A stretch of DNA of 64,000 nucleotides from contig NC_044014.1 in assembly GCF_900496995.4 (NCBI RefSeq), positions 1,550,001 through 1,614,000 on the forward strand, given 5' to 3'. The position numbers and the translations under genes were made by a program. Below the pieces are notes generated by a model that had not been told where the DNA came from, made no database searches, and saw only the letters and a program-made list of their open reading frames with translations. Origin of the DNA: Aquila chrysaetos chrysaetos. Its lineage: Eukaryota; Chordata; Aves; Accipitriformes; Accipitridae. This document shows, piece after piece, positions 52,617 through 64,000 of the stretch (positions are counted from its first letter, which is position 1; the number at the start of each line of letters is the position of its first letter).

Positions 52617-53429
52617 GAAATAATTATGTTAGACATAGTATTTCATATTAATGCTAATAAAGTTGTTGGAGGGTTTTTTCTATTGCTGTGTTGTACAGAA
52701 GTATAAATAGCAGAATCATGCTGACCTCCAAGGTGCATGTGCTTGGCTCTCCAAACAGCATGTAATGGAAAGCCTAAGGTTCCTAGTGACCTAGAAACAA
52801 CCTGAATTTGCATGCATAGTTAATGAAAAACAATGAAAAAGTGTTAGGAGCAACATCCACTCTTTATATAAAAAAAAAAATCATGTTGATCCAATATTAA
52901 ACTCAAGATGAAAAATGGCAGAAAGCTTTACGAGGGAACTGGGGTGTTATCTTCATTTGTGGTGGTGTTCAGCGCAAAACGAAGTGCCTTAATCCACAAA
53001 CCCATAATTCAGATCAAAGAATCTGCAAGTTTTCTGAGCACAGATCCTACCTCAAGTCCAAGTCCAAAAAGCAAGGAGCCGAGGAGTGCAAGCAAATCTC
53101 TGCCTGGAGCTCCACAAACCCCAGTCCTTAGCTCTTTGCCTCACTGGCACTGTGCGTGCTCCTGCCTTTTGGGAGGACAAAATGTGTTTTTTCCATACGG
53201 TGACTTTGTCCAGGATTATTCCCAGAGATGACTGTTACCTGAAGAAGGTGGGTGTAGGTTTCCATTCTCCCTATGCAGAGGAAACTCACGGTGGTTGGGG
53301 GACAGCCTTGCTCACTCCTGATGTATCTGCATTGAACTGCAGACACTGATTTAGCGATGACTCTTCAGCAGCAAGACATGGACACCTTAAACGCAGGGTC
53401 TGTGTCTGGGGAACTTTCAGCAATTCTAG

Positions 53430-53452
53430 AAAAAAAAAAAAAAAAAAAAAAA
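53430..53452. repeat. Poly(A) tract, 23 A
   Basis: Uninterrupted A run. The preceding 400 bases hold no recognisable retrocopy. Confidence 0.95.
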
Positions 53453-53699
53453 GGCTGAGTTTTGAAATAAAGGCTGTTATGGGAGGGATGTGCCCAAGCT
53501 GATTTGCCATACAGCTAAAGCTGGACTCTGAATAACTCCCTGCCGCATTAAATTCTGTAACAAGTTATTTTTACCTGAGAAGAACCACATCCGAATTCAA
53601 AGGAAAGGTATGTTCTCAAAAGCTGTGGATAACCATAAGAGGAAAATTTCAGAGCTGTAAAGAACAACTCCCTGTACCAGAGATACACAAAGATCCCAC

Positions 53700-53714
53700 A
53701 AAAAAAAAAAAAAA
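53700..53714. repeat. Poly(A) tract, 15 A
   Basis: Uninterrupted A run. Confidence 0.95.
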
Positions 53715-53744
53715 TGGGAGGAAAATGAGTGTGAACACCTTGTG

Positions 53745-53787
53745 CAGTCCCCAGGTTGGCAATCCCATCACAGTCCCCAGGCTGGCA
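53745..53787. repeat. Two-copy direct repeat, 26-bp period
   Basis: CAGTCCCCAGGTTGGCA (53745-53761) is repeated as CAGTCCCCAGGCTGGCA (53771-53787), one mismatch in 17. It lies just downstream of an A run at 53700-53714. Confidence 0.8.
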
Positions 53788-54910
53788 GGGGTCTTTGTCA
53801 CCTGAAAGCCACTTCCAGCATCTCCATCCATTTTATCTATGTGGATTGTTACCCTCGTGATACATCGTGCAGCCTGACTCGCAGTAGGTGCCACGCTATA
53901 GCGCAAGCAATGGTTTAAGTGTAGATTACTATTGAAAATAACTAAATTGCACCCAAGACTTGATGGGAAGGCTGGCATGCTCAAGCGTCATTGCAGGTAT
54001 GTGGAGGGTGGAGAAATTTGGCTTCTTTAGATTAAACTTCATGTTTGAACGCATTCAACTGCTCTGGAATAATGGTGGAAAAATCCCAAAACACTTAGAT
54101 TTCAGGTTAGGTTAGACAGGAATCTCATGGCAGAAATATACACTTTTTCATAGAGGCATGCAAAAAAAAAAAGGATTACGTTGCTTAATAGGTGACCTTT
54201 TATCATCTGAATTTGCAATGAATTTTAGACCAGCTTCATTATGTTCTCAGTATAGTTTTATTTGTATCAATGTTTCTTCTAACAGTCAAATAGCAGGGTC
54301 AACATTGAGAAAAATGGATTTGTTTAAAATTTAATTGCCTAGGAAGCAGAACAAAGTAAATCGCTAAGGTTAACACTGGCTTTTGACGAATTATCATCAG
54401 ATTCGGAGTATCTACCTTTTTTGCAATGACAACAAAAGCAAGCGCCGTTGGGCTGTGTCATGGCACGGAGCAGTGTGCTGGGGCCAGGGCTGGTGTGATG
54501 GGTGTCCACCACGCAGCGGGGGAGATCTCAGCACCATCCCACAGAGACTGCCCCAGCCAAGAAACTGCACCACCGCAGGGAGACGGCACTGCCAAAAGTC
54601 ACCTGCTGCAATATGTGAACAAACCTGTGGTAAAGAGGGAAGAGAAACCAACACGGTGGAGAACCAGAACTAAAACTGAGGGTGGGAGAGCAGAAAGGCA
54701 TAGGACTTGCAGAAGAGCTTATTTCTGAAGGCAAATCAGGATCACAATAAAAATACGTAACTATGGGAATCTTTTATTTGTAAGTACACAGGCTTTCCTT
54801 CTGCAAGATTTATGTGCACATATAAATACCTATAGAAACCTGGCCTTCCCTAAACCGCACCGCACCACACGTGTTTAGACTCTTAGATGTTTACTTGAAA
54901 CATACTTTCT

Positions 54911-54974
54911 GGTTTGGTTTGGGGTCATTTTGGGTTGGTTTGGCGGGGTTTTGTGTGTTATGGTTTTTTTTTTT
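54911..54974. repeat. G/T-rich low-complexity tract (mirror of the A/C tracts)
   Basis: GGTTTGGTTTGGGGTCATTT, then GGGTTGGTTTGGCGGGG, and a terminal T run. Its complement has the same A-run/CCAAACC style as the tracts at 40.7 and 58.9 kb, so it is probably the same kind of sequence on the other strand. Confidence 0.85.
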
Positions 54975-56892
54975 ACTGATGTAGCTGATACAGCAGGATA
55001 CCACATCCTCCAGCCCTGAGCTCCTGCAGCATTGCCAGTCTCCAGGCAAGACATATTTCCATTCATCACGCTCCAGAAAAGCCCAGCCCACATCCCCAGG
55101 CATCTCCCAAGGGTGCTGGGGACAGCGCGGTCCCCCCCACCTGCCTCCAGGTGAGCTGCCATGGGAACTCCTCCGCTCGGCCCCACCTATTGTGGGAAGG
55201 GAGCGAGTGGAATATCCAATTCCACAGGCTTTGAAATATGGCCATTAACAGTATTAGTCTGTATTTATTTAACATTTCCCCAGCCATAGCCAATTTCCAT
55301 GATGCATCACACTATGCAGCTGATAAAAACTGCAGTAACCAGGTGTGACAAGTAACAACATAGTAATAAATGATGTAACAGCTCTGGGAATTGCAAAACC
55401 CAAAACCCAACAAAAGCATTGTTGTCTGGATCACATGGTTAAAAGGCATGTAGCGCTCTCCCTCACTCATGTACTATTTATATGCTGGACGGCAAAATAA
55501 ATATTGCAACAAACGAATTTTTTTCTATGCTATGAAACTTTGTTCTCTCTGCCATACTTGGAGGTTTTATTTCTTCTTTTTCAAGAAATCTATAAAAGAG
55601 TCCTCTCAAATGAGCAATTAGGCTTATCTCACTTGCCCCATTTAAGATCACACTATGATTGTTCTCACTATGAAACAGTTTGACTACATAAAACTTTACA
55701 GCCAGGTAGATTTGTTTGGTTTATAACATAAAAATATATAATATAATGGGGAGGAGGGTGATCACAGTAAGAAGCTGAAATGACTGCAGGATTTTTCACA
55801 CTTTTCCCTGGAATCATTCCCATTCTGTAAAATGAAGCAAGTCTTGCCACCTGTCTACAAAACCCTCTTCATTTCAACCTTTGATACTCCAAAGCCATTG
55901 ACTTTGCCGCTAGTCTTCATAAATCTCAAATTGCTATGGAAAGCACAAGTGCCAAAAATATTAAATACAGGCAGGAGAGGTCATTGCGGATAACAGGCCA
56001 TCTCCAAAGCTGGTATGAACGGGCCGTTACCCACCTGCTTCCCGAGCGGCCCTTGGCACACGGGTACCAACACGCAGATGACATTGGCTACATGTGAAAA
56101 ATCTTTTTCCTCTTAATGCAGAACTGTTCTCTATTTTTCCTAAGTTTAATGTTTCTATGTTTGTATAATAATCACACAGAAAACATGCGTTATTACAGTC
56201 ACAGTCAGGCCCGGTCTTTGGTATATCTTCTAACAGTATAAGCTGTTTTATTCACTGTCTCAGACCTTGTCCTGTATTTTCACTATGGAGGAAATAAATC
56301 TCACTCAAAAATACCAATCTGTATTACTGGCTGCTGTCACGCATCAGCATGAATTTAATTTACAGTACTGATTTCTGATAAATACATGATCTCATGATGC
56401 AAAAATGAAATTTCATTTCCTTTTAAGACAAGTTAAGACCTCCTAGGTCCTACCCATTGCCCTGGTTAGCATATTCGCCATGGGATACTGTACCGACAGA
56501 TCACCGCAGAGCACGCGGGATGGGAGCCTGCTTGCAAAAGGCACAATACCTAAGCCAAGACATCTGCAAGATGTCCCCAGTTAAACTGGCTCCAGACCAG
56601 AAACAATAACACGCTACTTCCGAGCTACCAGAGCCCGCCAGGACCTGGAAGAGGAGTTGCACTGAACACGGCAAACCGACATGGGTAAAATAGCACGGTC
56701 CCAGCCTCGTGGTACCCCTGGCTTTGGAAGGATTAAACTCGTCCCTGGAAGTCCCTGTGCAGAGCTGTGCCCCCTCCCTGCTCACACCTGGAACACAGAC
56801 TGGGGAAGAGGGAGATAACAGAGGATGGAGAAAGGACAAAAAAACCATGGAGGCTGCTCAGGAAAGTGCCCCAGATGATCTGGGAAACAAGA

Positions 56893-56896
<4 letters not shown>

Positions 56897-56925
<29 letters not shown>
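56897..56925. repeat. Poly(T) tract, 29 T
   Basis: The longest homopolymer in the window, followed by GAGACAAGGG. No minus-strand retrocopy is recognisable to its right. Confidence 0.95.
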
Positions 56926-58140
56926 GAGACAAGGGATAGCTGCAGCTAATTAATGGTCTAGGAAATGTGCCTTGAGTTAATTACTTATCCTGTTTATTGC
57001 TGCACTGTAATCAAACTGAGCTGTTTTCTAGACAAGCTGTTAAATATAACAAAACAAATAGCAATACTGATTCGGGAAATTATAATATCAAAAAATACAC
57101 CAAAGAATGTAATGCAAACCTAGGACTAGCACAAGAAGGATACAGCTACATTAACATACGCCCACAAATGCCTGCAGTTGTCAAGCTCAAAGGTTCTCCT
57201 CCCTGCAAGGAAGGACTGCCTTTATATTAATGTGAAATTCCACCCGGGTATGCTATTTTGTCTACATTTTGAAAATAATAAGAAATTGGGGTGGATTGTT
57301 TTTCGTTGGTTACCAAGGTCACTCTGTCATAGAAAATCACCTCTGTGTGAATTTAATTTTCTGCAGATATTGCAGCGAACCCTCCTCCCATAAGTCAGGG
57401 TTTTGGGGCATCTCTTGGAATGAACCGATGCTAAACAAAACACATCCTCTGCCTTTTTGGCAGGGTTGTTTCACTTTGTTTTGCCAGCTTCTCCACAAAC
57501 CATTATTCTTTGCAGGCTTACAGAAACAAGAAAAAAACACAATTATTGCATTATTGTTTGTCCTGTTTCTTCAATGCCAGGCATCTTTCTTTCCTGTCTT
57601 CTTTTTGTCATCCTCCTCAATACAGGGCTGTTTGAGGGTGAAGGGAGAGCTTACAAAGCCTTATAAAATGGCGGTGGCCTGGCAAAAATTTAATATTTTT
57701 TTTTAAAAATCACACCTGATCATTGAATTCTGTAAGCTCTCCCCTTACCTTCCTGATCTGACATCTGCCTTTCTCTACTCTGCCTCCCAAATGGAGAAAC
57801 ACATTAAATTCATAGCTACAGCTATCCCTGGTCCCAGAAAGAGCCTTTATCCCTTTTATAGTCCAGATTACTTTCTGGAAGCAGCAGTGTTAAGTTTATC
57901 ACTTAATTTTTGACTCTCTAAAAATGGTGGAGAGAAGTCACTTTAAGCTGAACTAAATACAGTCTGGACAGTGCAGTAGCTTCAGACCAAGAAAATCTTA
58001 CAGCCAAGAACCAGCAACTCTTATCCAGGTTGTCGGAGAAGTCTTTTCATGGCTATATCTGAGTAAGCAAGCCCACGGTGTACATTCAGCTATGAAAGCT
58101 GGAATTCCTGTTCCACAATCCTAAATACTATCATTTATTT

Positions 58141-58253
58141 AAAAAAATCAAAAGAAAAACAACAACAAAAAAACCCACAAAAACACCCCACCAAAACGCT
58201 AAACAAACAAACAAAATAAAACACCAAAAAGCCAAAACAAGTAAATTAAAAAA
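58141..58253. repeat. Long A/C-rich low-complexity tract
   Basis: About 110 bases almost without G or T: A runs, AACAACAAC, CCACAAAAACACCCCACC, then (AAAC)n at 58200-58214 and an AAATTAAAAAATTTTTT end. Confidence 0.9.
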
Positions 58254-58930
58254 TTTTTTGCTCTTCCACCAGTTAAAACCCAGACTTCTTTACCCTAAAC
58301 CCTCACATTTCTGATACAGTGCACTAATATCAATTTACTATAAAAAAGAAAAGGGAAAACATTTTGAAAAGCCTGACATCTTTTCCTTAAAGAAACCTTA
58401 TGCACTGTAATGGGACCATTTCATCCGTTGTATTATAGAAATCTGCTTGCAATTATTAAGCTTATTTCATATTTTAATGTAATTATGTTTGGCCTTTGCT
58501 CTAATAAATCCTTGAACCAGAATCGGAAGATAAGAAATTCAAATACCCTAAGCCTGCTAAAGATAAAATGCTGAAAGAAAGGTGGTGCTGCTTAAATAGC
58601 TTTGCTCAAAAATCAATACAGAATACATTCATAAATTAACAATCACTCTAGACTAAAACATTTATTGCTGGAGGAACACTGCATAATTAAACTATGGGAA
58701 TGAATAACAAATTAAAATTTAATTTTAATTTTTGGGTTCTTTTTAAAGGCTTTGGTTAAAAAAATTAACTTGGCTACACCTGACTTTATTTCTACTGGAG
58801 ATTATGTGCATTAGTTGGTCATGACTGTAAAAACTGTAGTCCTTTAAAGGTCAGGCCCCAGCTAAGTGATCTTAACTGGACTTGTGCCAAAATTCGGAGA
58901 TGCATAGGGTCAGGATAACTGGCATAGTCC

Positions 58931-58970
58931 AAAAAAAAAAAAAAAAACCACCAAACCAAAAAACCCCAAA
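58931..58970. repeat. A run plus CCACCAAACC repeats
   Basis: Seventeen A's (58931-58947) followed by CCACCAAACCAAAAAACCCC. Confidence 0.9.
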
Positions 58971-60461
58971 TATTGCATTTGTAATCCCAAAAGGGAAAAT
59001 TCAGATTAATCAAAGTGTTTAAATCATACTTACACTTGACCTTGTGAATTGCCACACTGAAAACAGTTCTGCGTTTCCAGCCTATGCTGGATTTAAGCGC
59101 TGCAGCCCGTGCCTGCCTTTGCCCGTGTTACACCGCGGAGCAGGAGGAGCAGAGCTGGAGGACAAAGGTGCTGCTGCGGTCCTGACAGCTGCTCCCCTCC
59201 CAGTTCAGGGTTGGGATTTCTTTATTTTATTTGATTTTGGACTAGGTGGACTGATTTGAAGCTGCACCGCAACATTTGCTCTTGGGGCAATCTTCCGGCT
59301 CACCCCAAGCTGCACGGGGCTGCAGCCTGGGCACTTCATGTTGCAACCTAGAGCGTTGTCAGTGGAGAAAATCAGGAGATTTGCTTCAAAAGTGCTTCCC
59401 AACCGAACCAACAGTGTAGGCACACCCGGAGTGATTTCCAGGCAGCGGTGCCTGCCACAGGACGTACGTCACTCCTCCGTTTCTCTGCCGACGGTCGTGT
59501 TGTAGGCATCCAGCATGACCCGAGCAGTGCATGCACAGCGTGTCACCAAACATCACTCGTTTTCTTGAGACTTCGAGAGAAATATCTCAAAAAGCTGAAG
59601 TTCCTTTTTTTCCCCCACTTAAATTTTCTAGGAAGTTTTTTTCAGGTTATAACCATATGCTCACAGACAAAGCTGTTTCAGGCTAGAATAAGATGCAAAG
59701 GAAATGAAGCTGGGATGATTACTGTTTGCTCTTTGGAAATGGGTAAGTCATATAAACCTGCAGGAGCAAGGCATAATATTTAATTCTTTTTTCTTTTGTC
59801 ATTTCATGTTCCATTTTGCCTCCCTCTGTCAAAATCATCCCTGGCTGTTCAGCCTGAGGTGTCACTGATTAATCCAGTGGACATAGGGGGTTAGGAGGAA
59901 GAATAATTACATCAGGCAAATTTGATATGCTGTCTACATCACTTACATTTTATAGGCACCTTTGACCTTATAGCTGCATCCTGAACAGTGACAACTGCTG
60001 CTTTTCCAGGTAAAACATGCTTTGCGTTAAATAAGGGAGGGGAAGGAGTAAGATGGGGTAGGAAGGACAATTAACTTCTATAAAATAATCAAAGAATTTA
60101 TTACAAATGTGTTGGCTGTTCTGCTGATTTCCTTGGATAAATTATAACCAAAGTGCCTTCTCTTTAAACACCAGCTTCTTTAAATATTTCTATTATCAGT
60201 CATGCAGCAGTGAAGCAAATACTGAATGGCCACACAGAGATAAATTTGAAGAAATTATTTCCATTAGCAGACCTGCAAGGGAATGATAATACAGGAATTT
60301 AGTCTTTTAGGAAATATATGGTACTTATACGCTATAACTATAGTTTAGATATTTGGGGTGGGATTGATCTGGGTGCATAAAACCAGAAATAGAACTCTTT
60401 CAGTTTGAGGAAGGTATCAATAAAGGACAAAAATGTCTGTATCATGAAGGTCACATTAAAG

Positions 60462-60510
60462 AGCATCATTAGTAGATCACTTGACCTTTGCTTCAGTGAT
60501 TCTGTGAATC
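60462..60510 (+). mobile_element. Possible decayed CR1 3' tail
   Basis: GTAGATCACTTGACCTTTGC followed by TCAGTGATTCTGTGAATC resembles the + strand CR1 ending ('gatgatc..gaggtcccttccaacctcagtgattctgtgattc'). The match is short and diverged and I see no convincing upstream CR1 sequence, so this may be coincidence. Confidence 0.3.
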
Positions 60511-61090
60511 GAATTTCCTTCAGCATTAAATAGGTTTGTTCACAGTACTTAAAAATACCATTTCACCATAGAAATAAAAATAAGCAAAGAAACCCTGCCC
60601 TTTTCTCACAGATGCAGCAGGGTGACAAAGATGTACAGCTTATTTTGGGGTTCCTCTCTTCATGTGAAAAATTGATTTTGAGTGAGGGAAGGACAGTTAG
60701 AAATGTCTTGCTCCAGACCAGCAGGTTTGGGGCACTCTGACCAAATGGACAAGGAACAATCCCATTTGTACAGTCCATCGTTGCTAACGAAGACAAACCC
60801 GAGAATGGTTCTGGTGCATCCCAAAAGCACCCCAACAGGTAGGGTCTCCCCAGATGTATGCTCTGCCCAACCGGAAGGAAATAAGTAGAAATATTTTGAG
60901 CACAAGTCAAAAATAAGATAACAAGTCTCCTCAAAGTAACCACCTTCAACCACTGCTGGAAACACAGTTCCTTATGCTGGTCCAACCCAATGTATCTGTG
61001 TTGTTCTTACTTATCCCTATAGCAGCAGGGAACCCAAGTGAAATCCTCGTGGTACTTTTGCGCTTATTAAATTAGATGAGATTTTCAAAG

Positions 61091-61265
61091 TTTCATAGAT
61101 TTTGGAGCCAGAAGAGACCATTATGGTCTATTTGAACTCCTGCATCACACAGGCTATAAGCTTCACCAAGTGATTCCCGCATGTAGACTATAATTTATAA
61201 CTGAGTAAGAACATATTTTTAAGAAAGAAATCGAAGTTCTCTCTAAAAAGGTCAATTACTTCATG
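61091..61265 (-). mobile_element. Ancient amniote-type CR1 3' tail
   Basis: On the + strand the block TTCATAGATTTTGGAGCCAG, AGACCATTATGGTCTATTTG and ACTCCTGCATCACACAGGC, followed by TTCACCAAGTGATTCC, matches in order the complement of the old CR1 tails common in turtles, crocodilians and birds ('agattttaaggccagaagggaccattatgatcatctagtctgacctcctg...'). Similarity fades after about 61200 but loosely continues to about 61265. It is much more diverged than the 42.87-kb copy, so it is an older insertion. It has no coding capacity. Confidence 0.7.
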
Positions 61266-61925
61266 TAGGATGAATGATGGAAGGGACCTAACAGAATAAA
61301 TACACACAGCACTTTTTTGATGCCAAAATATTCCTCAGAATATGTTTTTCATCACACATTAATTTTGCCCATTATAAGATTAAAAGCATAGTGCAAATAC
61401 AGCCCTGGAGAAGGAATCCTATCTGTCCATACCCATACACACTTTTCCCCTAAAGCATGCTAGAAAGTACATTATACAGAAAACCAAAACATAATCGTTA
61501 TTGAACATTAGCAAACTAACTAAACAGTGAAGCTGTAAAACCAGAAAATAATTCTTTTCTTTTAATGCACAGTTTTGTTTGAGATTTTACCAGCACTCTG
61601 CCAAATAAGCAATATATTCTCTTCATGCACATGAGAAGGAACATATTTCATCTCTAAACATTTATACCTTCTGAAACCAAACAGTACACTAGGCCACATT
61701 AACCAGTAATTGCTGAAATGGATGGAATTATAGTGTGAATATGACTTGCAAAGACACAGGAAGTTCATCACTACAATTGTCAAAAGTTACTGACAAATCC
61801 AAAGAAAAAAATTTGCCAATAAAACCCTATATGGAAGTGCCTTGAGAAACAAAGGGGAAGAGTAGTCCCTCTCTGGGTGATATGCAGATACCAGGAACAT
61901 CCAGCAATACCACTCCAGGTACTCG

Positions 61926-61947
61926 AGGTACAATCTAGGTACAATTT
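61926..61947. repeat. 11-bp tandem duplication
   Basis: AGGTACAATCT is followed directly by AGGTACAATTT, a two-copy tandem with one mismatch. Confidence 0.75.
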
Positions 61948-62278
61948 CAGTGTTGCTTGCAGTATGAGGAGCCTCAATTCTCTAAAAGCCTCTGGCGAAA
62001 TAGGGAGATGGACTCAAAAATACCTAAATTAGACACTCCAAAAGAGATTGAGAACCTTTTTTTTTTTGGTCTCAGATGTGAAATGGCACATTTTTAGGGG
62101 CAAAGACAGTCCCTCAGAAGGTCTCTATTATACAGTGAGGCTCATCACAAGATATCTGTCATTACTTATTTAGATTGCACTAAGGCTGAGCAGGCTTTTA
62201 GCACTTATCCCTCCATAAGAAAAATACAGCAATTCTTGGGGAACATTTCTTGAAACAGGAACAGGAAGAGAATGAAGG

Positions 62279-62295
62279 AAAAAAAAAAAAAAAAA
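62279..62295. repeat. Poly(A) tract, 17 A
   Basis: A run continuing into an A/G-rich stretch. Confidence 0.95.
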
Positions 62296-63042
62296 GAAAA
62301 GAAAAACATGTTTTCCTCCTCTCTATTCCCCTGCTAGGGTCCAGAAGCAATTTCAGAACTTACAGACAACAGGACATCTCTGCAAACCCAGCGGGAAGCT
62401 TTCCTTCCCGCAAGGTCCGTGGGAGATTTGCAGTAGGACTAACAGCATCATCAGCGTTCACCAATATCTGCAGTAATGAAGTCTCATTCATGTCTACAGC
62501 AGCCAGCAGAGCTGGCACCCCAAAGGCAGCACACACAGTATGTGGTGGGGCTTTTATTAGGGGGGATGCTCTTTCCCAGCACTGCCAGTCACACCACAGC
62601 CACCTGAAGGCCAACTGCATGGAAGCCGCGACAGCTCAACATCACCTGCAAGTCTGATAACCATCAAAAACTCCTGGCTGGACATAAAAGGTGCCTGTCT
62701 CGGAAGGTACCCGCTACCTGAATTGCTTGAGAAAATGTTCACATCGCAAACAACTACCGTAATCATTGTCCCATTATTAAAACCAGTCACACTTTGGATA
62801 CCTTTCACATTTCTGCTTATTTGCATCACTTGCATGTTTTATACTGGATGCATTTCTAAGGAAAATGAGAAGTTACCATGGCACATTTGTCCCACCATTC
62901 TACAGTATTTCCCTGACTTTCAGCAGCTGATACGGATACTCATAAAGGAACATTTACCAAAGCAAGCACTGATTTTCCTCAGCGTAAGTGGACATTTTTC
63001 ACCCCAAGACTGCAGACATTTGCAGTTCACATGGGGTTTCAG

Positions 63043-63255
63043 ATGGCTGTAGCTAAGCCTGATGCTAACAGAGACTTCACTGTTCCCAATCTTGGATATG
63101 CACAAAGTGGCATTTCCCTGCTTGGAAAAAGAACTCAGGAGGAATTAAAATGTATGTACGAGCTAGTGCACCAGCTCGTATCATGGAATGGGAAGTTAAA
63201 TCATACACAGACAGAAAACACTCTTAACTGTGATACTGTGTTTGTATTTAAGTAG
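63043..63255 (+). other. Exon-like open frame, unrecognised
   Basis: A polypyrimidine-AG (TTTCAG, 63037-63042) immediately precedes an ATG at 63043. From there a frame of 70 codons runs to the stop at 63253-63255. The peptide begins MAVAKPDANRDFTVPNLGY and is polar and balanced in composition, which is more protein-like than most chance frames here. I do not recognise it, I see no partner exon, and the frame as a whole is short. It is treated as a candidate only and is not called a CDS. Confidence 0.15.
63157..63180. other. Perfect short hairpin TACGAGCT/AGCTCGTA
   Basis: Two perfect 8-base inverted arms (63157-63164 and 63173-63180) flank an 8-base loop. They lie inside the exon-like frame at 63043-63255. 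No known RNA family is suggested. Confidence 0.4.
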
Positions 63256-64000
63256 CCCTGAACTCAAAAGTCACTGAACTCTTGGCTGCTAATACATTTT
63301 TTCTCTTAAGTACTATTTTAAATAATGCAAAAGCTTTTGTTCCTTGCAAATCACAAGGCAGGGTACAGACCATTTAAAAAAATTCAGCTAATTGGTTTTC
63401 CAGCACAAAATACTCAGCAAATATTGTGCAATTCTTTCCCTATTACAAACAATTAGACAGTCTCAAAATGCGTATTAGGTGACAGTCTCTGACTAGCCTC
63501 ACTTTTTAAACCTAATCAGTTAATGCACATTGACCTATATTATTTCAAGCAGTATTTTGGGATTGCATGCCTTCTGCCTATGTCTTTCCCAATATCCCTA
63601 TTTATACCTGAAGCGAAACAAATCCTTTGAAGGCCAAATATTCCATCTGCTGCCTCTTCCCTCTAAAACAGATATACAGGTCAGCAAACTAAAGGGTAAG
63701 ATTACTTCTGATATCTGGGTTTTCCTCCCCCAGAAGAAAAGAAATATGGTAGAAAAGGATTTCAGACTTGGGAGAAACCTTGACTCACGTGCTATTAAAA
63801 TTTAAGTGGCAAAAGTATCATACCACTGCCTGTCCCCAGACACTGCTAATCAGCTTTCTGGTGGACATATTGCTACAGGAAAACTCAAATAGAAATCCTG
63901 TATCTTCCTACTCTCGGTCACAGCCCACTTCTCCAACCCATCTTACATTATATCCAATATTGGTTTTACTGTGTACTGGGAAACACAGTGTTAAAACAAT
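63256..64000. other. No gene seen
   Basis: Unique AT-rich sequence. The 91-codon frame at 63530-63805 is unrecognised and spans no visible splice structure. Confidence 0.6.

Larger units (their letters stand above)
51871..60461. other. No gene seen
   Basis: Unique sequence rich in simple tracts. The longest frames (107 codons at 52908, 115 minus at 56501, 145 at 57269) are unrecognised. GC-richer spots occur at 54440-54560, 55080-55210 and 59090-59210. Confidence 0.6.
61266..63036. other. No gene seen
   Basis: Unique sequence with one A run. The 135-codon frame at 62250-62657 starts in the A/G-rich tract and shows no domain. Confidence 0.6.

Noticed and set aside
59448..59783. 111-codon open frame as a conserved exon
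   Set aside because: No recognisable protein family; the frame crosses a pyrimidine run and changes composition midway.
60563..60985. Possible mariner-type transposase C-terminus: FQQWLKVV in one frame and VVEGGYFEE in another
   Set aside because: The resemblance to W-x-K...G-x-Y-F-E endings covers only a few residues and needs a frame change. No catalytic D,D(34)D region or terminal inverted repeat is visible nearby.
1..64000. CRISPR arrays, bacterial operons, tRNA, rRNA or snRNA genes
   Set aside because: No spaced direct-repeat array, no tRNA B-box with acceptor pairing, and no U6, U1, Y or 7SK-like sequence was found. The repeat content is that of a bird nuclear genome.

Overview
The window looks like non-coding nuclear DNA from a bird. 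The best evidence is the interspersed repeats. There is a CR1 LINE 3' tail with the bird-typical TCATAGAATGGTTTGGGTTG start on the + strand (42869), a second CR1 3' segment (46656-46826), and an older amniote-type CR1 tail (61091-61265). I saw no L1, Alu or other mammalian lineage repeats. The sequence is AT-rich with short GC-richer hills, repeat density is low, and A-rich or A/C-rich simple tracts are common. All of this fits a gene-poor part of an avian chromosome, either a gene desert or a very long intron. I cannot name the locus or the species.

I could not support any protein-coding gene, rRNA, tRNA, snRNA or known microRNA. The longest open frames (182, 170, 160, 158 and 145 codons) have no recognisable domains. 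They fall in local GC-rich or low-stop stretches and look like chance frames. I have not annotated them as CDS.

Layout: 1-22.5 kb is unique sequence with simple repeats, a faint Ty3/gypsy-like peptide trace near 3.2 kb, a hairpin near 4.6 kb and a 28-bp two-copy tandem repeat at 7.8 kb. At 22.5-22.7 kb there is a MIR/L2-type ancient repeat, followed by a GC hill at 23.1-23.6 kb. About 24.1-27.1 kb has almost no open frames, and 27-42.8 kb is AT-rich unique DNA with a G-quadruplex-like tract, TA-rich tracts and an old palindromic amniote repeat at 31.5 kb. The most informative object is at 42.87-43.73 kb: a minus-strand CR1 whose 5' region and ORF1 esterase (SGNH) remnant are joined directly to the CR1 3' tail, with no reverse-transcriptase region between. 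From 43.7 to 64 kb there is more unique sequence with the two other CR1 copies, several A/C-rich or G/T-rich tracts, a GC-rich hill at 51.5-51.9 kb and an exon-like but unrecognised frame near 63.1 kb.

No genes here can be shown to work together. I found no sign of a new biological system. The most unusual structures are the internally deleted CR1 and the recurring composite A-run/CCAAA tracts.
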